From positions 62,001-126,000 of the forward strand of contig JAEPNV010000010.1 of NCBI GenBank assembly GCA_017643215.1: 64,000 nucleotides of DNA. The letters run 5' to 3'. The notes under the pieces were generated by a model that was not told the origin of the DNA, searched no databases, and saw only the letters and a list, made by a program, of their open reading frames with translations. Of the stretch, positions 1 through 10,380 are shown one piece after another. The position numbers were made by a program, and so were the translations under genes. This stretch comes from Roseibium sp. (GTDB lineage Bacteria > Pseudomonadota > Alphaproteobacteria > Rhizobiales > Stappiaceae). Within the stretch, counting starts at the first letter, position 1; each line of letters opens with the position of its first letter.

Positions 1-1
1 T

Positions 2-1753
2 CTGCTGGGCTACGAGGACTTCACGCTCGACCAACTGAAGCGGTTTCGCCAGGTTGGGTCGTTGACGGCCGGCCATCCTGAATATGGGCACGGCGCGGGA
101 ATCGAAACGACGACCGGCCCGCTCGGCCAGGGCCTTGCCAATGCCGTTGGAATGGCGATTACCGAACGTTTGCAAGGCGCAAGGTTCGGACCTGATATGG
201 TCGACCACTTTACCTATGTATTGGCCGGTGACGGCTGTCTGATGGAAGGCATCAGCCAGGAGGCCCTGACCCTTGCCGGGCACCTGAGACTTTCCAAACT
301 GATCGTTATCTGGGACGACAACGGCATTTCGATCGACGGCAAGGTGGACTTGACAGATTCGACCGATCAGGTGGCCCGTTTCGCGGCATCGGGCTGGAAC
401 ACGATCAGTGTCGACGGCCACGATCCTTCCGCCGTCGAGACCGCGATCCGTGACGCTCAGGAGAGCGACCGGCCGACCCTGATCGCGGCCAAGACAACCA
501 TCGGCTTCGGCGCACCGGCCAAGGCGGGCACGGCAAAGGCGCACGGGTCTCCGCTCGGCGCCAAAGAAATCGCCGGAACCCGCAAGGCGCTCGACTGGCC
601 GTTCGAGCCGTTTGAAATCCCCAATGACGTCCTGGACGCCTGGCGCATCGCCGGACTGAAATCCGCCCATGCGCACAAGGAGTGGGAAAAGCGGTTTGCC
701 GAACAAGACCCGGAGGTTCGGGCCGAATTTGAACGCCGGAACCGCGGCGACCTTCCAGCCGAACTGACTGGCGCATTGCAGGACTACAAGAAGCAGCTTG
801 CCGAAGAGCAGCCGACCATGGCCACCCGGAAGGCCTCTGAAGCCGTGTTGTCGGTCATCAACGAAGTCGTGCCGGAAACCATCGGCGGCTCCGCCGATCT
901 GACCGGGTCCAACAACACCAAGACCTCCCAGACGCTGCCGGTCACGCCCAACGACTTTTCCGGTCGCTACATTCACTGGGGTGTTCGGGAACATGGCATG
1001 GCCGCCGCGATGAATGGCATGGCGCTCCACGGCGGTGTTGTGCCGTATTCCGGCGGTTTTCTGGTGTTTTCCGATTACTGCCGCCCCTCCATACGCCTGG
1101 CTTCGCTAATGAAACAGCGTGTCATCCATGTCATGACGCACGATTCCATCGGTCTGGGGGAAGACGGACCGACCCACCAGCCGGTTGAACATTACGCCGC
1201 GCTGAGGGCCATGCCAGGCCTGTTCTTTTACCGGCCAGCCGATATCACCGAGACACTTGAATGCTGGCAACTGGCGCTTGAAACCAGGGATGCGCCGTCG
1301 ATCCTGGCCCTGACCCGACAAAATCTGGCAGCTCAGCGAAAAACCTTTGAGGAAAAAAACCTGTGCGCGCGCGGCGCCTATGTCCTCATCGACAGCGAAG
1401 ATCCGGCTCAGGTCACGCTGTTCGCGTCCGGCTCGGAGGTTGAAATCGCAACCAGCGCGCATGCCCGGTTGGCCGAAGAGGGGATCGCCGCGCGGGTGGT
1501 GTCCGTACCGTGTTTTGAGCTCTTTGAACTGCAATCGGAAGACTACAAGGATGCCGTCCTTGGTGACAGCCCGGTCAAGATCGCGGTCGAAGCCGGCGTC
1601 CGCATGGGCTGGGACCGGTTCATCGGCGTGGATGGCACGTTTGTCGGCATGACCAGTTTCGGCGCAAGCGGACCGTACGAGGCGCTTTATGAGCATTTTG
1701 GACTAACGGCGGATGCTGTTATCAGCGCCGCCAGGACCCGGATCGCGCAGTGA
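2..1753 (+). CDS. tkt: Transketolase, 5' truncated by window edge
   Basis: Transketolase transfers two-carbon ketol units between sugar phosphates using thiamine diphosphate, linking the pentose phosphate pathway to glycolysis. The reading frame is open from base 2, so the N-terminus lies outside the window; 583 residues are visible of a usual ~660. Visible motifs are [18 protein letters not shown], the cofactor motif starting GDGCLMEG, and in the pyrimidine domain [13 protein letters not shown] and [16 protein letters not shown], all intact to the C-terminus. A TTG at 62 could be mistaken for a start, but upstream codons read [15 protein letters not shown], which is typical transketolase. 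It lies 133 bases before gap on the same strand and probably belongs to the same carbon-metabolism cluster. Identity is secure; the start is not visible. Confidence 0.97.
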   Translation: MLGYEDFTLDQLKRFRQVGSLTAGHPEYGHGAGIETTTGPLGQGLANAVGMAITERLQGARFGPDMVDHFTYVLAGDGCLMEGISQEALTLAGHLRLSKLIVIWDDNGISIDGKVDLTDSTDQVARFAASGWNTISVDGHDPSAVETAIRDAQESDRPTLIAAKTTIGFGAPAKAGTAKAHGSPLGAKEIAGTRKALDWPFEPFEIPNDVLDAWRIAGLKSAHAHKEWEKRFAEQDPEVRAEFERRNRGDLPAELTGALQDYKKQLAEEQPTMATRKASEAVLSVINEVVPETIGGSADLTGSNNTKTSQTLPVTPNDFSGRYIHWGVREHGMAAAMNGMALHGGVVPYSGGFLVFSDYCRPSIRLASLMKQRVIHVMTHDSIGLGEDGPTHQPVEHYAALRAMPGLFFYRPADITETLECWQLALETRDAPSILALTRQNLAAQRKTFEEKNLCARGAYVLIDSEDPAQVTLFASGSEVEIATSAHARLAEEGIAARVVSVPCFELFELQSEDYKDAVLGDSPVKIAVEAGVRMGWDRFIGVDGTFVGMTSFGASGPYEALYEHFGLTADAVISAARTRIAQ

Positions 1754-1886
1754 CCCATCGCCGCGGCGGTGCGGGGACTATCAACACTGCACCGGCTTCA
1801 TGGACAGATACAGGGATCGGCACACCGGTCCATCGGAATGACAAGGATCGGCGCCGACCCAAAGCGCCCAACAGTGGGAGTGGACT

Positions 1887-2897
1887 ATGGTAACCAAGGT
1901 TGCAATCAACGGATTTGGCCGCATCGGCCGGAATGTTCTGCGCGGGATCGTCGAATCCGGCCGCACGGATATTGAAGTCGTTGGCATCAACGATCTCGGC
2001 CCGGTGGAAACCAACGCGCATCTTCTGCGCTATGACTCCGTGCACGGTCGTTTTCCGGCCGGCGTTTCTGTGTCGGGAGACACCATGTCCGTCGGCGGCG
2101 GCGCACCGATCAAGGTAACCGCAATCCGCGATCCCAAGGATCTGCCTTGGGGAGAGCTTGGCGTTGACGTTGCGCTGGAATGCACCGGGATCTTTACGGC
2201 GAAGGACAAGGCCTCCGCGCATCTGGAGGCTGGCGCCAAGCGCGTTCTCGTCTCTGCTCCTGGCGCCGGCGCGGACAAGACGATCGTGTTCGGGGTCAAC
2301 GACAAGGCCCTGACGGCGGACGACCTGGTGGTGTCCAATGCCTCGTGCACGACGAACTGCCTGTCGCCGGTCGCCTATGTCCTCAATGAAGCCGTCGGCA
2401 TCGAAAAAGGCTTCATGACCACCATCCACTCCTACACTGGGGATCAGCCGACCCTCGATACGATGCACAAGGACCTTTACCGCGCCCGTGCCGCGGCCAT
2501 GTCGATGATCCCGACGTCGACCGGCGCGGCAAAGGCGGTCGGCCTTGTGCTCCCCGAGCTTAATGGCAAGCTGGACGGTGTTGCCATCCGTGTCCCAACG
2601 CCGAACGTTTCGGTGGTTGACCTCAACTTCATTGCCAAGCGCGAAACCACGGTGGAAGAGATCAACGCGGCCATCAAGACGGCCGCCGACGGGGAACTGA
2701 AGGGCATTCTCGGCTACACGGACGAAAAACTGGTGTCGATGGACTTCAACCACGACCCGCATTCGTCGATCTTCCACATGGACCAGACAAAGGTCATGGA
2801 CGGCACATTCGTGCGGATTTTGACCTGGTACGACAACGAGTGGGGCTTCTCCAACCGTATGGCCGATACGGCTGTTGCAATGGCAAAACTGATTTGA
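1887..2897 (+). CDS. gap: Type I glyceraldehyde-3-phosphate dehydrogenase
   Basis: This enzyme oxidises glyceraldehyde-3-phosphate to 1,3-bisphosphoglycerate with NAD(P)+, in glycolysis or in reverse for gluconeogenesis. The 336-residue protein is normal family length. The Rossmann motif NGFGRIGRN is at residues 8-16, the active site [12 protein letters not shown] places the catalytic cysteine at residue 154, and the C-terminal [12 protein letters not shown] is intact. The ATG at 1887 is preceded by GGGAGTGG, a plausible ribosome binding site. It sits between tkt and pgk and is followed by a strong intrinsic terminator, so a tkt-gap transcript probably ends before pgk. Coenzyme preference cannot be judged from sequence here. 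Confidence 0.97.
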   Translation: MVTKVAINGFGRIGRNVLRGIVESGRTDIEVVGINDLGPVETNAHLLRYDSVHGRFPAGVSVSGDTMSVGGGAPIKVTAIRDPKDLPWGELGVDVALECTGIFTAKDKASAHLEAGAKRVLVSAPGAGADKTIVFGVNDKALTADDLVVSNASCTTNCLSPVAYVLNEAVGIEKGFMTTIHSYTGDQPTLDTMHKDLYRARAAAMSMIPTSTGAAKAVGLVLPELNGKLDGVAIRVPTPNVSVVDLNFIAKRETTVEEINAAIKTAADGELKGILGYTDEKLVSMDFNHDPHSSIFHMDQTKVMDGTFVRILTWYDNEWGFSNRMADTAVAMAKLI

Positions 2898-2934
2898 CGA
2901 TTGCCGGCCGCCACCGGCACGAGTGTTGACATAA

Positions 2935-2966
2935 GGCGGGCCCGTGAAGCGGGTCCGCCGTTTTTT
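2935..2966 (+). terminator. Intrinsic terminator after gap
   Basis: A ten-base stem (GGCGGGCCCG pairing with CGGGTCCGCC, one G-U pair) around a TGAAG loop is followed by six Ts. It lies 38 bases after the gap stop codon and about 100 bases before the pgk start, so pgk needs its own promoter or readthrough. Confidence 0.85.
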
Positions 2967-3068
2967 CTTGAAGCAAACGGCGATAGGATCTTCACCTCAG
3001 CTTCTGATCGATGCCCGCTTCGAACCCGCCCGACCCGCGACCGCATTTTAAGACGAATTGGATCTGCC

Positions 3069-4262
3069 ATGACCTTCAACACGCTTGACGCTCTTTCAGA
3101 CATCTCCGGCAAACGTGTCCTCGTCCGCGTCGATCTCAACGTACCGATGGATGGCGGCCGGGTCACGGATACCACCCGCATCGATCGGGTCCTGCCGACC
3201 ATCCGCGAACTGACGGACAAGGGCGCGAAAGTGATCCTGCTTGCGCATTTCGGACGGCCGAAGGGAGAGCGGGTCGCAGGCATGTCCCTGGCACCGGTCG
3301 CCCCGGCGGTCGCGGATCGGCTTGGCCGGCCGGTCGCCTTTGTCGAGGATTGCATTGGGGAACCGGCGGCGAACGCAATAGCGGCCATGAACACCGGCGA
3401 CATATTGCTTCTGGAGAACACCCGTTACCACGCCGGCGAGGAAAAGAATGCAGGGGACTTCGCCAAGGCTCTGGCCGACAACGGCGACATCTATGTCAAC
3501 GATGCCTTTTCCGCGGCCCACCGGGCGCATGGCTCAACGGAGGGGATCGCGCGGTTGCTGCCCGCTTACGCCGGCCGGACCATGCAGGCAGAGCTCGAAG
3601 CGCTGCAATCGGCTCTCGGCACGCCGCGGCGCCCGGTCATGGCCATTGTCGGCGGCGCCAAGGTCTCATCCAAGATCGACCTGTTGGAAAACCTTGTCTC
3701 CAAGGTCGACATGCTGGTGATCGGTGGCGGAATGGCGAACACGTTCCTGGCGGCCAAAGGTATCGATGTCGGCAAATCCTTGTGCGAACACGATCTGACC
3801 GGCACGGCAAAGGCGATCATGGCGGCGGCCGACAAGACCGGATGCGAGATCGTCCTGCCGCAAGACGTGGTCGTCGCCCGCGAGTTCAAGGCCGGTGCGG
3901 ACAGCACAACGGTCGGGCTTAGTGCGGTCCCGGGTGATGCGATGATCCTGGATGTCGGCGCGGCATCCATTAGATCCGTCCAGGACAAGATCGACGAAGC
4001 GGCGACGCTGGTCTGGAACGGTCCGCTCGGCGCCTTCGAAATCCCGCCTTTCGACATCGCGACCGTGGCGGCGGCCCGGCACGCGGGCGAACGCACGAAA
4101 GCAGGCAAACTGACGTCGGTGGCCGGCGGCGGCGATACGGTCGCGGCCTTGAACCACGCGGGCGCGGGCACACACTTCTCCTACGTGTCGACCGCAGGCG
4201 GTGCGTTCCTGGAATGGCTGGAGGGCAAGGATCTTCCCGGCGTCACGGCTCTGGAGGGTTAG
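3069..4262 (+). CDS. pgk: Phosphoglycerate kinase
   Basis: Phosphoglycerate kinase transfers phosphate between 1,3-bisphosphoglycerate and ADP, the first ATP-yielding step of glycolysis. The 397-residue product is the usual length. Near the N-terminus are [11 protein letters not shown] and the substrate-binding [10 protein letters not shown]; the nucleotide-binding [11 protein letters not shown] and the C-terminal GGGDTVAAL are intact. The frame is open upstream to 2901 through the gap terminator, but the ATG at 3069 gives the conserved start [17 protein letters not shown] and is chosen. It is separated from gap by an intrinsic terminator and from fba by 283 bases with an AT-rich stretch around 4350-4425, so pgk and fba may be transcribed separately although they act in the same pathway. 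Confidence 0.97.
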   Translation: MTFNTLDALSDISGKRVLVRVDLNVPMDGGRVTDTTRIDRVLPTIRELTDKGAKVILLAHFGRPKGERVAGMSLAPVAPAVADRLGRPVAFVEDCIGEPAANAIAAMNTGDILLLENTRYHAGEEKNAGDFAKALADNGDIYVNDAFSAAHRAHGSTEGIARLLPAYAGRTMQAELEALQSALGTPRRPVMAIVGGAKVSSKIDLLENLVSKVDMLVIGGGMANTFLAAKGIDVGKSLCEHDLTGTAKAIMAAADKTGCEIVLPQDVVVAREFKAGADSTTVGLSAVPGDAMILDVGAASIRSVQDKIDEAATLVWNGPLGAFEIPPFDIATVAAARHAGERTKAGKLTSVAGGGDTVAALNHAGAGTHFSYVSTAGGAFLEWLEGKDLPGVTALEG

Positions 4263-4545
4263 GTCGCTGACCTTTGACCGGCGGACGGAACCTTCGTCGA
4301 TGTCAGCGCACCGACCGCGCCGGTTTCCACCTGATTGGCGGGCGATATTTTTCGATAGCCGAATTAAACCTCGTGACAAAAAACCGCCGGGCGGCACGAA
4401 TTTAATTGATTTAAGAATGCCATGACTGCCTTCCATATGGACCGGGGTTTGCTAGAACCACGGTGATTTTGACGCAGTCCAATTCAGGCGGTCACGCAAT
4501 GTGCCAGTGTGCACGCCGCCAGCCGCCGACCTATGGGAGACTTGA

Positions 4546-5613
4546 ATGGCCCGGATCACGCTTCGCCAGTTGCTCGACCACGCCGCTGAGCACGATTACG
4601 GAGTGCCCGCATTTAACATCAACAATATGGAGCAGGCGCTCGCGATCATGGCCGCGGCCGATGCGACCGACGCGCCGGTCATTATTCAAGCATCCCGCGG
4701 CGCAAGGGCCTATGCCCACGATGTCATGCTGAAACACATGATGGACGCGGTGACCGAGATCTACCCGCATATCCCGGTCTGCGTGCATCTCGACCACGGC
4801 AACGAGCCGGCCACTTGCATGACGGCCATTCAGTCCGGCTTCACGTCGGTGATGATGGACGGCTCGCTGGAAGCGGATGGAAAAACGCCGGCGGGCTGGG
4901 ACTACAATGTCAGCGTCACCAAAACCGTGACCGATATGGCCCATCTCGGCGGGATTTCGGTGGAAGGCGAACTTGGTGTCCTCGGCTCGCTGGAAACGGG
5001 AATGGGCGACAAGGAAGACGGGCACGGCGCGGAAGGCCAGTTGAGCCAAGACCAGCTGCTGACCGATCCCGACGAAGCGGTGAAATTCGTCACCGAAACC
5101 AAGGTCGATGCCTTGGCGATCGCCATGGGTACGAGCCACGGCGCATACAAATTCACGCGCCAGCCGGACGGCGATATCCTCGCCATGCACGTGATTGAGG
5201 AAATCCATCGCCGCCTGCCGGACACGCATTTGGTGATGCACGGGTCGTCCTCGGTTCCGCAGGATCTCCAGGACATCATCAACGAGTTCGGCGGCCAGAT
5301 GCCGCAGACCTGGGGCGTACCGGTCGCAGAAATCCAGCGCGGCATAAAAAACGGTGTTCGCAAGATCAATATCGACACCGACAACCGGATGGCCATGACC
5401 GGACAAATCCGAAAGATCCTATCAGAGCATCCCGGCGAGTTCGACCCGCGGAAATATCTCAAACCGGCGCGCGAGGCGATGCAAAAGCTCTGTGTGGAGC
5501 GGCTGGAAGCCTTCAACACCGCTGGAAAGGCCTCCAAGATCGAACGGGTGGCAACCCTTGGAGAAATGGCCGCCCGCTACAAGGACGGCAGTCTTGACCC
5601 GAAGGTGGGTTAG
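4546..5613 (+). CDS. fba: Class II fructose-bisphosphate aldolase
   Basis: This zinc-dependent aldolase cleaves fructose-1,6-bisphosphate to the two triose phosphates and works in reverse in gluconeogenesis. The 355-residue protein begins [27 protein letters not shown]. Metal and substrate motifs are [41 protein letters not shown] and KINIDTDNR. The sequence resembles the long class II branch often labelled the Calvin-cycle subtype (cbbA), but no RuBisCO or phosphoribulokinase gene is visible here, so a glycolytic or gluconeogenic role is the simpler reading. The ATG follows GGGAGACTTGA, a good ribosome binding site. The 283-base gap before it has no recognisable gene, only an AT-rich stretch that could hold its promoter. 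Confidence 0.96.
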   Translation: MARITLRQLLDHAAEHDYGVPAFNINNMEQALAIMAAADATDAPVIIQASRGARAYAHDVMLKHMMDAVTEIYPHIPVCVHLDHGNEPATCMTAIQSGFTSVMMDGSLEADGKTPAGWDYNVSVTKTVTDMAHLGGISVEGELGVLGSLETGMGDKEDGHGAEGQLSQDQLLTDPDEAVKFVTETKVDALAIAMGTSHGAYKFTRQPDGDILAMHVIEEIHRRLPDTHLVMHGSSSVPQDLQDIINEFGGQMPQTWGVPVAEIQRGIKNGVRKINIDTDNRMAMTGQIRKILSEHPGEFDPRKYLKPAREAMQKLCVERLEAFNTAGKASKIERVATLGEMAARYKDGSLDPKVG

Positions 5614-5680
5614 AAAAGCAGGCAAACTCATCGCTTTTCAACAAAAGGGGCAGGGTGACGACAGTCCTCGGTCTCTCCGT

Positions 5681-5757
5681 CGTCATCCTCGGACAAGGTC
5701 CCAAGGATCCATATAATTCAAGGCGTTATGGATGCTCGGGACAGGCCCGAGCATGAC
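5681..5757. repeat. Palindromic intergenic repeat, full copy
   Basis: A 77-base mosaic of two imperfect hairpins. The right half (5732-5754) is a perfect nine-base stem, ATGCTCGGG and CCCGAGCAT, around ACAGG; the left half begins CGTCATCCTCGGAC. The layout resembles the short dispersed intergenic palindromes common in Alphaproteobacteria that read roughly GTCATCCTCGGA...GGATCCA...TGGATGCTCGGG. Related partial copies lie at 44571-44640 and 44929-44949, which shows it is a family within this genome. Confidence 0.7.
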
Positions 5758-5902
5758 CATCGAAACACCAGGTGGACTGTCAGCAGTCTGAGAGGGGCCT
5801 TGCGTCCCTCTTTTGCCGTCATTAGGGACAACAAACGAGCGAATACTGGGCCGCGAACGCCAACAGGGGACGGCGGCCATCACCAACCCGAAGAGATCTT
5901 TT

Positions 5903-6544
5903 GTGAACAGGCCGCGCCTCTTTGTTGTCACGCCCCCTCAATTTGACAGCGACGACCTGGCCGCGCGGCTCGGTGAGGCGTTCAAGGGTGGAGATATCGC
6001 CTGCGTCCTGATCTATATGCCGGACGCCAATGGAAGATCACGGCAGACGGAAGCCGAAAAGCTCGTCCCGGTCATTCAAAACGGCGGCGCGGCGGCTTTG
6101 ATCTATGGCGACACGCAGGCGGTAGGGCGATCGGGTGCGGACGGCGCGCATATCGACAGCTCGCTTGAGGACATCAAGCTGGCGGTGGAGAGCCTGCAGC
6201 CCTCAAAGATTGTCGGCGCCGGCGGGACGAAGCTCAAGCACGAGGATATGGAGCGCGCCGAAACCGGCGTCGATTACCTGTTTTTCGGCCGCCTTGACTT
6301 GGACGAAAGGCCTGAAGCGCACCCGAAAACGTTGGGCCGGGCGGACTGGTGGGCCGAGCTTTTCGAAACCCCCTGCGTCGCGCTCGCCGGCAACACACTG
6401 GATTCGGTCGCCGCCGCGGCCGGCACGGGCGCCGATTTCGTTGCCATCAAGGATGCCCTTTGGCAACATCCGGACGGACCGGAAACCGCGGTTCGAATGG
6501 CCAATGAAATCCTGGAGCGATATCCCTTCGAGGATGCCGATTGA
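5903..6544 (+). CDS. Thiamine-phosphate synthase-like (ThiE/TenI fold) protein
   Basis: The 213-residue product looks like a thiamine-phosphate synthase family TIM barrel. The core begins RPRLFVVTPPQF; further segments are AALIYGDTQAVGRSGADGAHI, where true ThiE proteins carry GADGVH(V/L)G, and the phosphate-loop-like VGAGGTKLKHEDM. Some catalytic positions of canonical ThiE are not obvious, so this may be a divergent paralog rather than the main thiamine enzyme. The frame is open to a TTG at 5813, but the GTG at 5903 is chosen because GAAGAGA lies just upstream and the conserved fold starts immediately after. It ends overlapping the next gene by a few codons. No TPP riboswitch is visible upstream. 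Confidence 0.75.
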   Translation: MNRPRLFVVTPPQFDSDDLAARLGEAFKGGDIACVLIYMPDANGRSRQTEAEKLVPVIQNGGAAALIYGDTQAVGRSGADGAHIDSSLEDIKLAVESLQPSKIVGAGGTKLKHEDMERAETGVDYLFFGRLDLDERPEAHPKTLGRADWWAELFETPCVALAGNTLDSVAAAAGTGADFVAIKDALWQHPDGPETAVRMANEILERYPFEDAD

Positions 6545-7649
6545 ACGCATGACACCGACCCCCTGCGGCGCACGCACTCCAGACCACGGTCCTGACAGGG
6601 TCGGGGTCCTCCGCACATGTGTGCTGGTCGGGGCTGTCTTGGCTGCAACGCCGGTGTTGGCCCAGGACGCGGCTGCGCCCCCCGCGATTGAGGGGACCTT
6701 GCAGCCTTCGGGCGACAGCACCCCGACACTGGCAAGCGTTTTCGAAGCTGGTCCGCCAAATGTTCCGGAGGGCGAAGAGGCAACCGCTGATCTGGCCTAC
6801 GGAGCGTTTCAACGGGGCTGGTTCTTGACCGCGCTCGCCCTGGCAACGCCTCTGGCCGAACAAGGTGACCAGGCTGCGCAAACACTCGTTGGCGTGCTCC
6901 ACGAAACGGGACGCGGGATCAAGACGGATCTCAGCAAGGCGGCGGACTGGTACGCCCTTGCTGCAGCACAAGGCAATGCCGAGGCCGCCTTCCGGCTGGG
7001 CCAATTCCATCTTGTCGGCACCGGTGTGGAGGAAGACAAGGCGAAGGCCGCCGACTATTTCGAACTTGCCGCACAGTCCGGAAATCCGTCCGCGCTCTAC
7101 AATCTCGCGCTCCTCTACCAGTCCGGCGAAGGCCGACCGTATGACGAAGAGAAGGCTCGCAACTTCTTGCGCGAAGCCGCGCAGAACAACGATCCCGAAG
7201 CGCAGTATGTGCTCGGACTGTCCTACCTGGAGGGCCAGGGAGAGCTTTTAGACCCCGGTCAGGGTGCCTTCTGGCTCGGCCGCGCCGCCCGGCGCGGGCA
7301 CATTTCAGCGCAGGTCTATTATGGCATCCTGCGCTTTCAAGGCCGGGGTCTGGACCCGGACGAAGAAGAAGCGGCCGATTGGTTCGAACGGGCCGCTGCC
7401 GCCGGAAATCCGGTCGCGATGAACCGGCTGGCACGGATCTATGCCAATGGCCGTGGCCGTACAATGGATCCTGTCCAGGCCACAGCCTGGCATTATGTCG
7501 CCCGTGCCCTTGGCGTCGCTGATCCAATGCTCGACCAGTTTGCCAACCGCCTCGACAGCGACACGCTCGTCCAGGCGCGTGAGCAAGCCGAACGGCACAC
7601 GGCGACAATCATGGCGCCGGAAGATGATCGGTTCCGGCCGATACCGTGA
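6534..7649 (+). CDS. Secreted Sel1-like repeat protein
   Basis: The 371-residue protein has an N-terminal signal peptide (hydrophobic VGVLRTCVLVGAVLAATPVLAQ, cut after AQA or AQ) and then Sel1-type tetratricopeptide repeats, seen as recurring units such as A.GVLHETGRGIKTDLSKAADWY, RLGQFHLVGTGVEEDKAKAADYF and LALLYQSGEGRPYDEEKARNFL, at least five of them. Such proteins act as periplasmic scaffolds for protein-protein contacts. The start is ambiguous: ATG 6534 overlaps the ThiE-like gene, ATG 6549 gives MTPTPCGAR and an equally good signal sequence. The overlap suggests co-expression with the upstream gene, though no functional link is evident. Confidence 0.85.
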   Translation: MPIERMTPTPCGARTPDHGPDRVGVLRTCVLVGAVLAATPVLAQDAAAPPAIEGTLQPSGDSTPTLASVFEAGPPNVPEGEEATADLAYGAFQRGWFLTALALATPLAEQGDQAAQTLVGVLHETGRGIKTDLSKAADWYALAAAQGNAEAAFRLGQFHLVGTGVEEDKAKAADYFELAAQSGNPSALYNLALLYQSGEGRPYDEEKARNFLREAAQNNDPEAQYVLGLSYLEGQGELLDPGQGAFWLGRAARRGHISAQVYYGILRFQGRGLDPDEEEAADWFERAAAAGNPVAMNRLARIYANGRGRTMDPVQATAWHYVARALGVADPMLDQFANRLDSDTLVQAREQAERHTATIMAPEDDRFRPIP

Positions 7650-7797
7650 GGTCCCACCCTCCTCAACGGCCCGCAAAACAGTGTTTTTTCCTTGAAACCG
7701 GCGGCCAAGTGTGGTGGACAGGCGCCAACCTACAGCCCGCCGGATCCTAGTCCGGCCGGGCGTTCACAATCCATTCGCAGACAAAATCGGTCTTTCC

Positions 7798-8361
7798 ATG
7801 AAAATCAACGGAAACGAAATCAAACCGGGCAATGTCCTGCAGCATCAGGACACGCTTTGGGCCGTCGTTAAGGTACAGCATGTCAAGCCGGGCAAGGGCG
7901 GCGCGTTTGCCCAGGTGGAAATGAAAAACCTCCTGGACGGACGCAAGCTGAACGAACGGTTCCGTTCCGAAGACAAGGTCGAGCGTGTCCGGCTGGAACA
8001 GAAGGACTTTCAGTACCTTTACACTCAAGACGACATGCTGATCTTCATGGACACCGAGACCTACGAGCAGCTTGAGCTCCAGTCCGAGTTCGTCGGCGAC
8101 CGGGCCGCGTTTTTGCAGGACGGAATGATGGTGACCGTCGAGCTTCACGAAGAACGGCCGATCGGCATCACGCTGCCACAACATGTCACGCTGGAGATCA
8201 GCGAAGCGGACGCCGTCGTAAAGGGACAGACCCAGTCCTCGTCCTACAAGCCCGCGCTGATGGAAAACGGCGTCAGGGTCATGGTGCCACCGTTCATTAC
8301 GGCCGGTGAAAGGATCATTGTCGACACGGGCACTTTGGAATATGTCCGCCGGGCGGACTGA
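7798..8361 (+). CDS. efp: Translation elongation factor P
   Basis: EF-P binds the ribosome between P and E sites and relieves stalling at polyproline motifs. The ATG at 7798 gives 187 residues, the standard length, starting [13 protein letters not shown]. The loop that reaches the peptidyl-transferase centre, [10 protein letters not shown], has lysine at residue 33, the position modified in many bacteria. All three KOW/OB domains are present and the C-terminal [20 protein letters not shown] is intact. No lysine-modifying EpmA or EpmB gene is visible nearby. An inositol-monophosphatase family gene follows 63 bases later, an arrangement common in this group. Confidence 0.97.
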   Translation: MKINGNEIKPGNVLQHQDTLWAVVKVQHVKPGKGGAFAQVEMKNLLDGRKLNERFRSEDKVERVRLEQKDFQYLYTQDDMLIFMDTETYEQLELQSEFVGDRAAFLQDGMMVTVELHEERPIGITLPQHVTLEISEADAVVKGQTQSSSYKPALMENGVRVMVPPFITAGERIIVDTGTLEYVRRAD

Positions 8362-8424
8362 TCGCCTGTCCCCACCGACCTGGCGGGCCACACACGGACC
8401 ACGCCCAACAACAACGGCAATTAC

Positions 8425-9222
8425 ATGGCTCGCACCGCGATTCTCAACGTCATGGTCCAGGCGGCGTTCAAGGCCGGCCGCAGCCTCGTGCGCGATTTTG
8501 GCGAGGTGGAAAACCTTCAGGTGTCCCGGAAGGGTCCGGGGGATTTCGTCTCGGCCGCTGACCGTCGGGCCGAAGAAATCCTGAGCCGGGAATTGACGAA
8601 AGCCCGTCCGACCTACGGTCTGGTGATGGAAGAAAGCGGTGAAGTCGAAGGCACGGACGGGCAGCACCGCTGGCACGTCGATCCGCTCGATGGCACGACC
8701 AATTTTCTGCACGGCATTCCGATTTTTTCGTCCTCGATTGCACTTGAGCGCGCCGGACAGATCGTCGCCGGGGTGGTCTATAATCCCGTCATGGATGAGC
8801 TCTATACCGCAGAGCGCGGCCGCGGCGCGTTTTTGAACGATCGCCGGTTGCGGGTCGCCGGACGCAGCGACCTCACGGACATGATCATCGGCACCGGCTT
8901 GCCGTTTATCGGCATGGGCGACCACGGCCGCGCGCTCAAGGAACTGCGCCACATCATGCCGGAAGTCGCCGGCATTCGCCGGTGCGGGTCCGCATCGCTC
9001 GACCTTGCCTGGACGGCCGCGGGCCGCATGGACGGGTACTGGGAACACAATCTGAATTCCTGGGACATTGCGGCCGGCATCCTTTTGATCCGGGAGGCCG
9101 GCGGCTATGTCAGCGATCTCGCCGGCCGGGACAAAATGCTGGTGTCCGGAGACATCGTGGCCGGCAACGAAGCGGCCCACGGCCATTTGCTGCGCCTGTT
9201 GAAGACGGCCGCCGGCGCGTAA
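8425..9222 (+). CDS. suhB: Inositol monophosphatase family protein (SuhB-like)
   Basis: Members hydrolyse inositol-1-phosphate or related sugar phosphates using Mg2+ or Li+-sensitive sites. The 265-residue protein has the metal-binding set: EESGE around residue 70, HVDPLDGTTNFLHGIP in the middle, and WDIAAGILLIREAGG near the C-terminus. The DPLDGTTNF signature fits SuhB/IMPase better than HisN or CysQ. Its substrate cannot be fixed from sequence; E. coli SuhB also acts in rRNA transcription. The position directly after efp is conserved in many Hyphomicrobiales. A second family member (hisN) lies at 53106. Confidence 0.88.
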   Translation: MARTAILNVMVQAAFKAGRSLVRDFGEVENLQVSRKGPGDFVSAADRRAEEILSRELTKARPTYGLVMEESGEVEGTDGQHRWHVDPLDGTTNFLHGIPIFSSSIALERAGQIVAGVVYNPVMDELYTAERGRGAFLNDRRLRVAGRSDLTDMIIGTGLPFIGMGDHGRALKELRHIMPEVAGIRRCGSASLDLAWTAAGRMDGYWEHNLNSWDIAAGILLIREAGGYVSDLAGRDKMLVSGDIVAGNEAAHGHLLRLLKTAAGA

Positions 9223-9357
9223 GCCGGCGCCGCGGCGGTGCCCTTGAATTCTCACCGCGCGGCCGGTGCATACACCTGAGCCATGTTAGTCGTGGTTAAG
9301 CCCGCCTTGCGCGGACATTAACGGTTTTCTTCGCCGCGCAATTCACGTTATCAATCG

Positions 9358-10377
9358 ATGACGGTTCATTGGCGACTTCGGCAAAACATGGCACGTGACT
9401 TTGATCCCTACAGCCTGTCCAGTCCACGGGCTTACCTGTCGTTCATGATCATCTTTTTGGTGATCGTCGCCTTCATCGCCTTTATTCTCTACCGTCAGAT
9501 TTCCGTCGCTTTCATGAGCAATCCAGGTCTCAACGGCCTGATCGTTCTGGTGGGGCTGTTCGGCATCTTGTTGCTGTTCGGTCGGGTCATCCGGCTGTTC
9601 CCGGAAATCACCTGGGTCAACAGCTTCCGGATCGGTGACCCGGGCCTGGACACCCGTGCGCCGGTTCTTCTTGCGCCCATGGCCACGCTTCTCGGCAACA
9701 AGGTCGGCGAGATGACACTGACGCCGGCGACGGCGCGATCGATCCTCGATTCAATCGGCATGCGCCTGGAGGAATCCCGCGAGATCTCGCGCTATCTGAT
9801 CGGTCTCCTGGTCTTTCTCGGCCTGCTGGGGACCTTTTGGGGCCTGCTTCAAACGGTCAGTTCGGTCGGTGCCACGATCCAGTCTCTGGACGTCGGGTCG
9901 GGCGACGCGAGCGTCATCTTCGAAGACCTGAAGGCCGGATTGGAAGCGCCGTTGTCGGGCATGGGCACGGCGTTTTCATCGTCCCTGTTCGGTCTGACCG
10001 GCTCGCTGATCCTGGGCTTTCTTGACCTTCAGGCCGGGCAGGCGCAAAACCGGTTCTACACCGAGCTTGAAGACTGGCTGTCAACGGTGACCGACATCGA
10101 ACCGGAAGAAGGTCCGCTTCTGACGGCTCCAGCCAGCGACAGCGAACAGATCCAGGCGTCGATCGCAGCGTTGCAAAAATCCGTTGAGGAGGGGGGAAGC
10201 AAGAACGCGGCGCAGGCCATGGCCAACTTGGCCGAGGGCATTCAGGGCCTAGTCAAGCATGTCCGGTCCGAACAGCAGATGATGCGCGACTGGGCGGAAA
10301 ACCAGAGCGAACAGCAAAAGCGCATCGAGGCGTTGCTGGCCTCCATTTCAGCCGCGTTCGAACGCGCAAAGGAGTGA
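9358..10377 (+). CDS. MotA/TolQ/ExbB-family proton channel protein
   Basis: The 339-residue membrane protein has four predicted transmembrane segments (about residues 27-45, 58-75, 146-165 and 201-222). The last two flank the region GTFWGLLQTVSSVG and GMGTAFSSSLFGLTGSLILGF, which is typical of the MotA/TolQ/ExbB superfamily. A soluble C-terminal tail with helical heptads follows. The next gene starts three bases after its stop and encodes a MotB-like OmpA-domain partner, so the two probably form a proton-driven complex at the cell envelope that is neither the flagellar motor nor Tol-Pal. The start could be ATG 9358 or ATG 9388 (MARDFDPYSL); neither has a clear ribosome binding site. Confidence 0.88.
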   Translation: MTVHWRLRQNMARDFDPYSLSSPRAYLSFMIIFLVIVAFIAFILYRQISVAFMSNPGLNGLIVLVGLFGILLLFGRVIRLFPEITWVNSFRIGDPGLDTRAPVLLAPMATLLGNKVGEMTLTPATARSILDSIGMRLEESREISRYLIGLLVFLGLLGTFWGLLQTVSSVGATIQSLDVGSGDASVIFEDLKAGLEAPLSGMGTAFSSSLFGLTGSLILGFLDLQAGQAQNRFYTELEDWLSTVTDIEPEEGPLLTAPASDSEQIQASIAALQKSVEEGGSKNAAQAMANLAEGIQGLVKHVRSEQQMMRDWAENQSEQQKRIEALLASISAAFERAKE

Positions 10378-10380
10378 CCC

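Noticed and set aside
5760..5800. Possible TPP riboswitch before the ThiE-like gene (CTGAGAGG)
   Set aside because: Only one short CTGAGA-like match; the second helix and the ACCTGA...GGTAATACCA parts are missing, and it overlaps the intergenic repeat.
7747..9255. A 502-codon open frame on the minus strand across efp and the inositol-monophosphatase gene
   Set aside because: It is antisense to two clearly recognised genes, has low-complexity Arg/His/Gly composition typical of GC-rich shadow frames and no recognisable domain.
9290..9335. Possible CtrA-type box (GTTAAG...TTAACG) before the MotA/TolQ-like gene
   Set aside because: The two half-sites are about 15 bases apart instead of the required seven.
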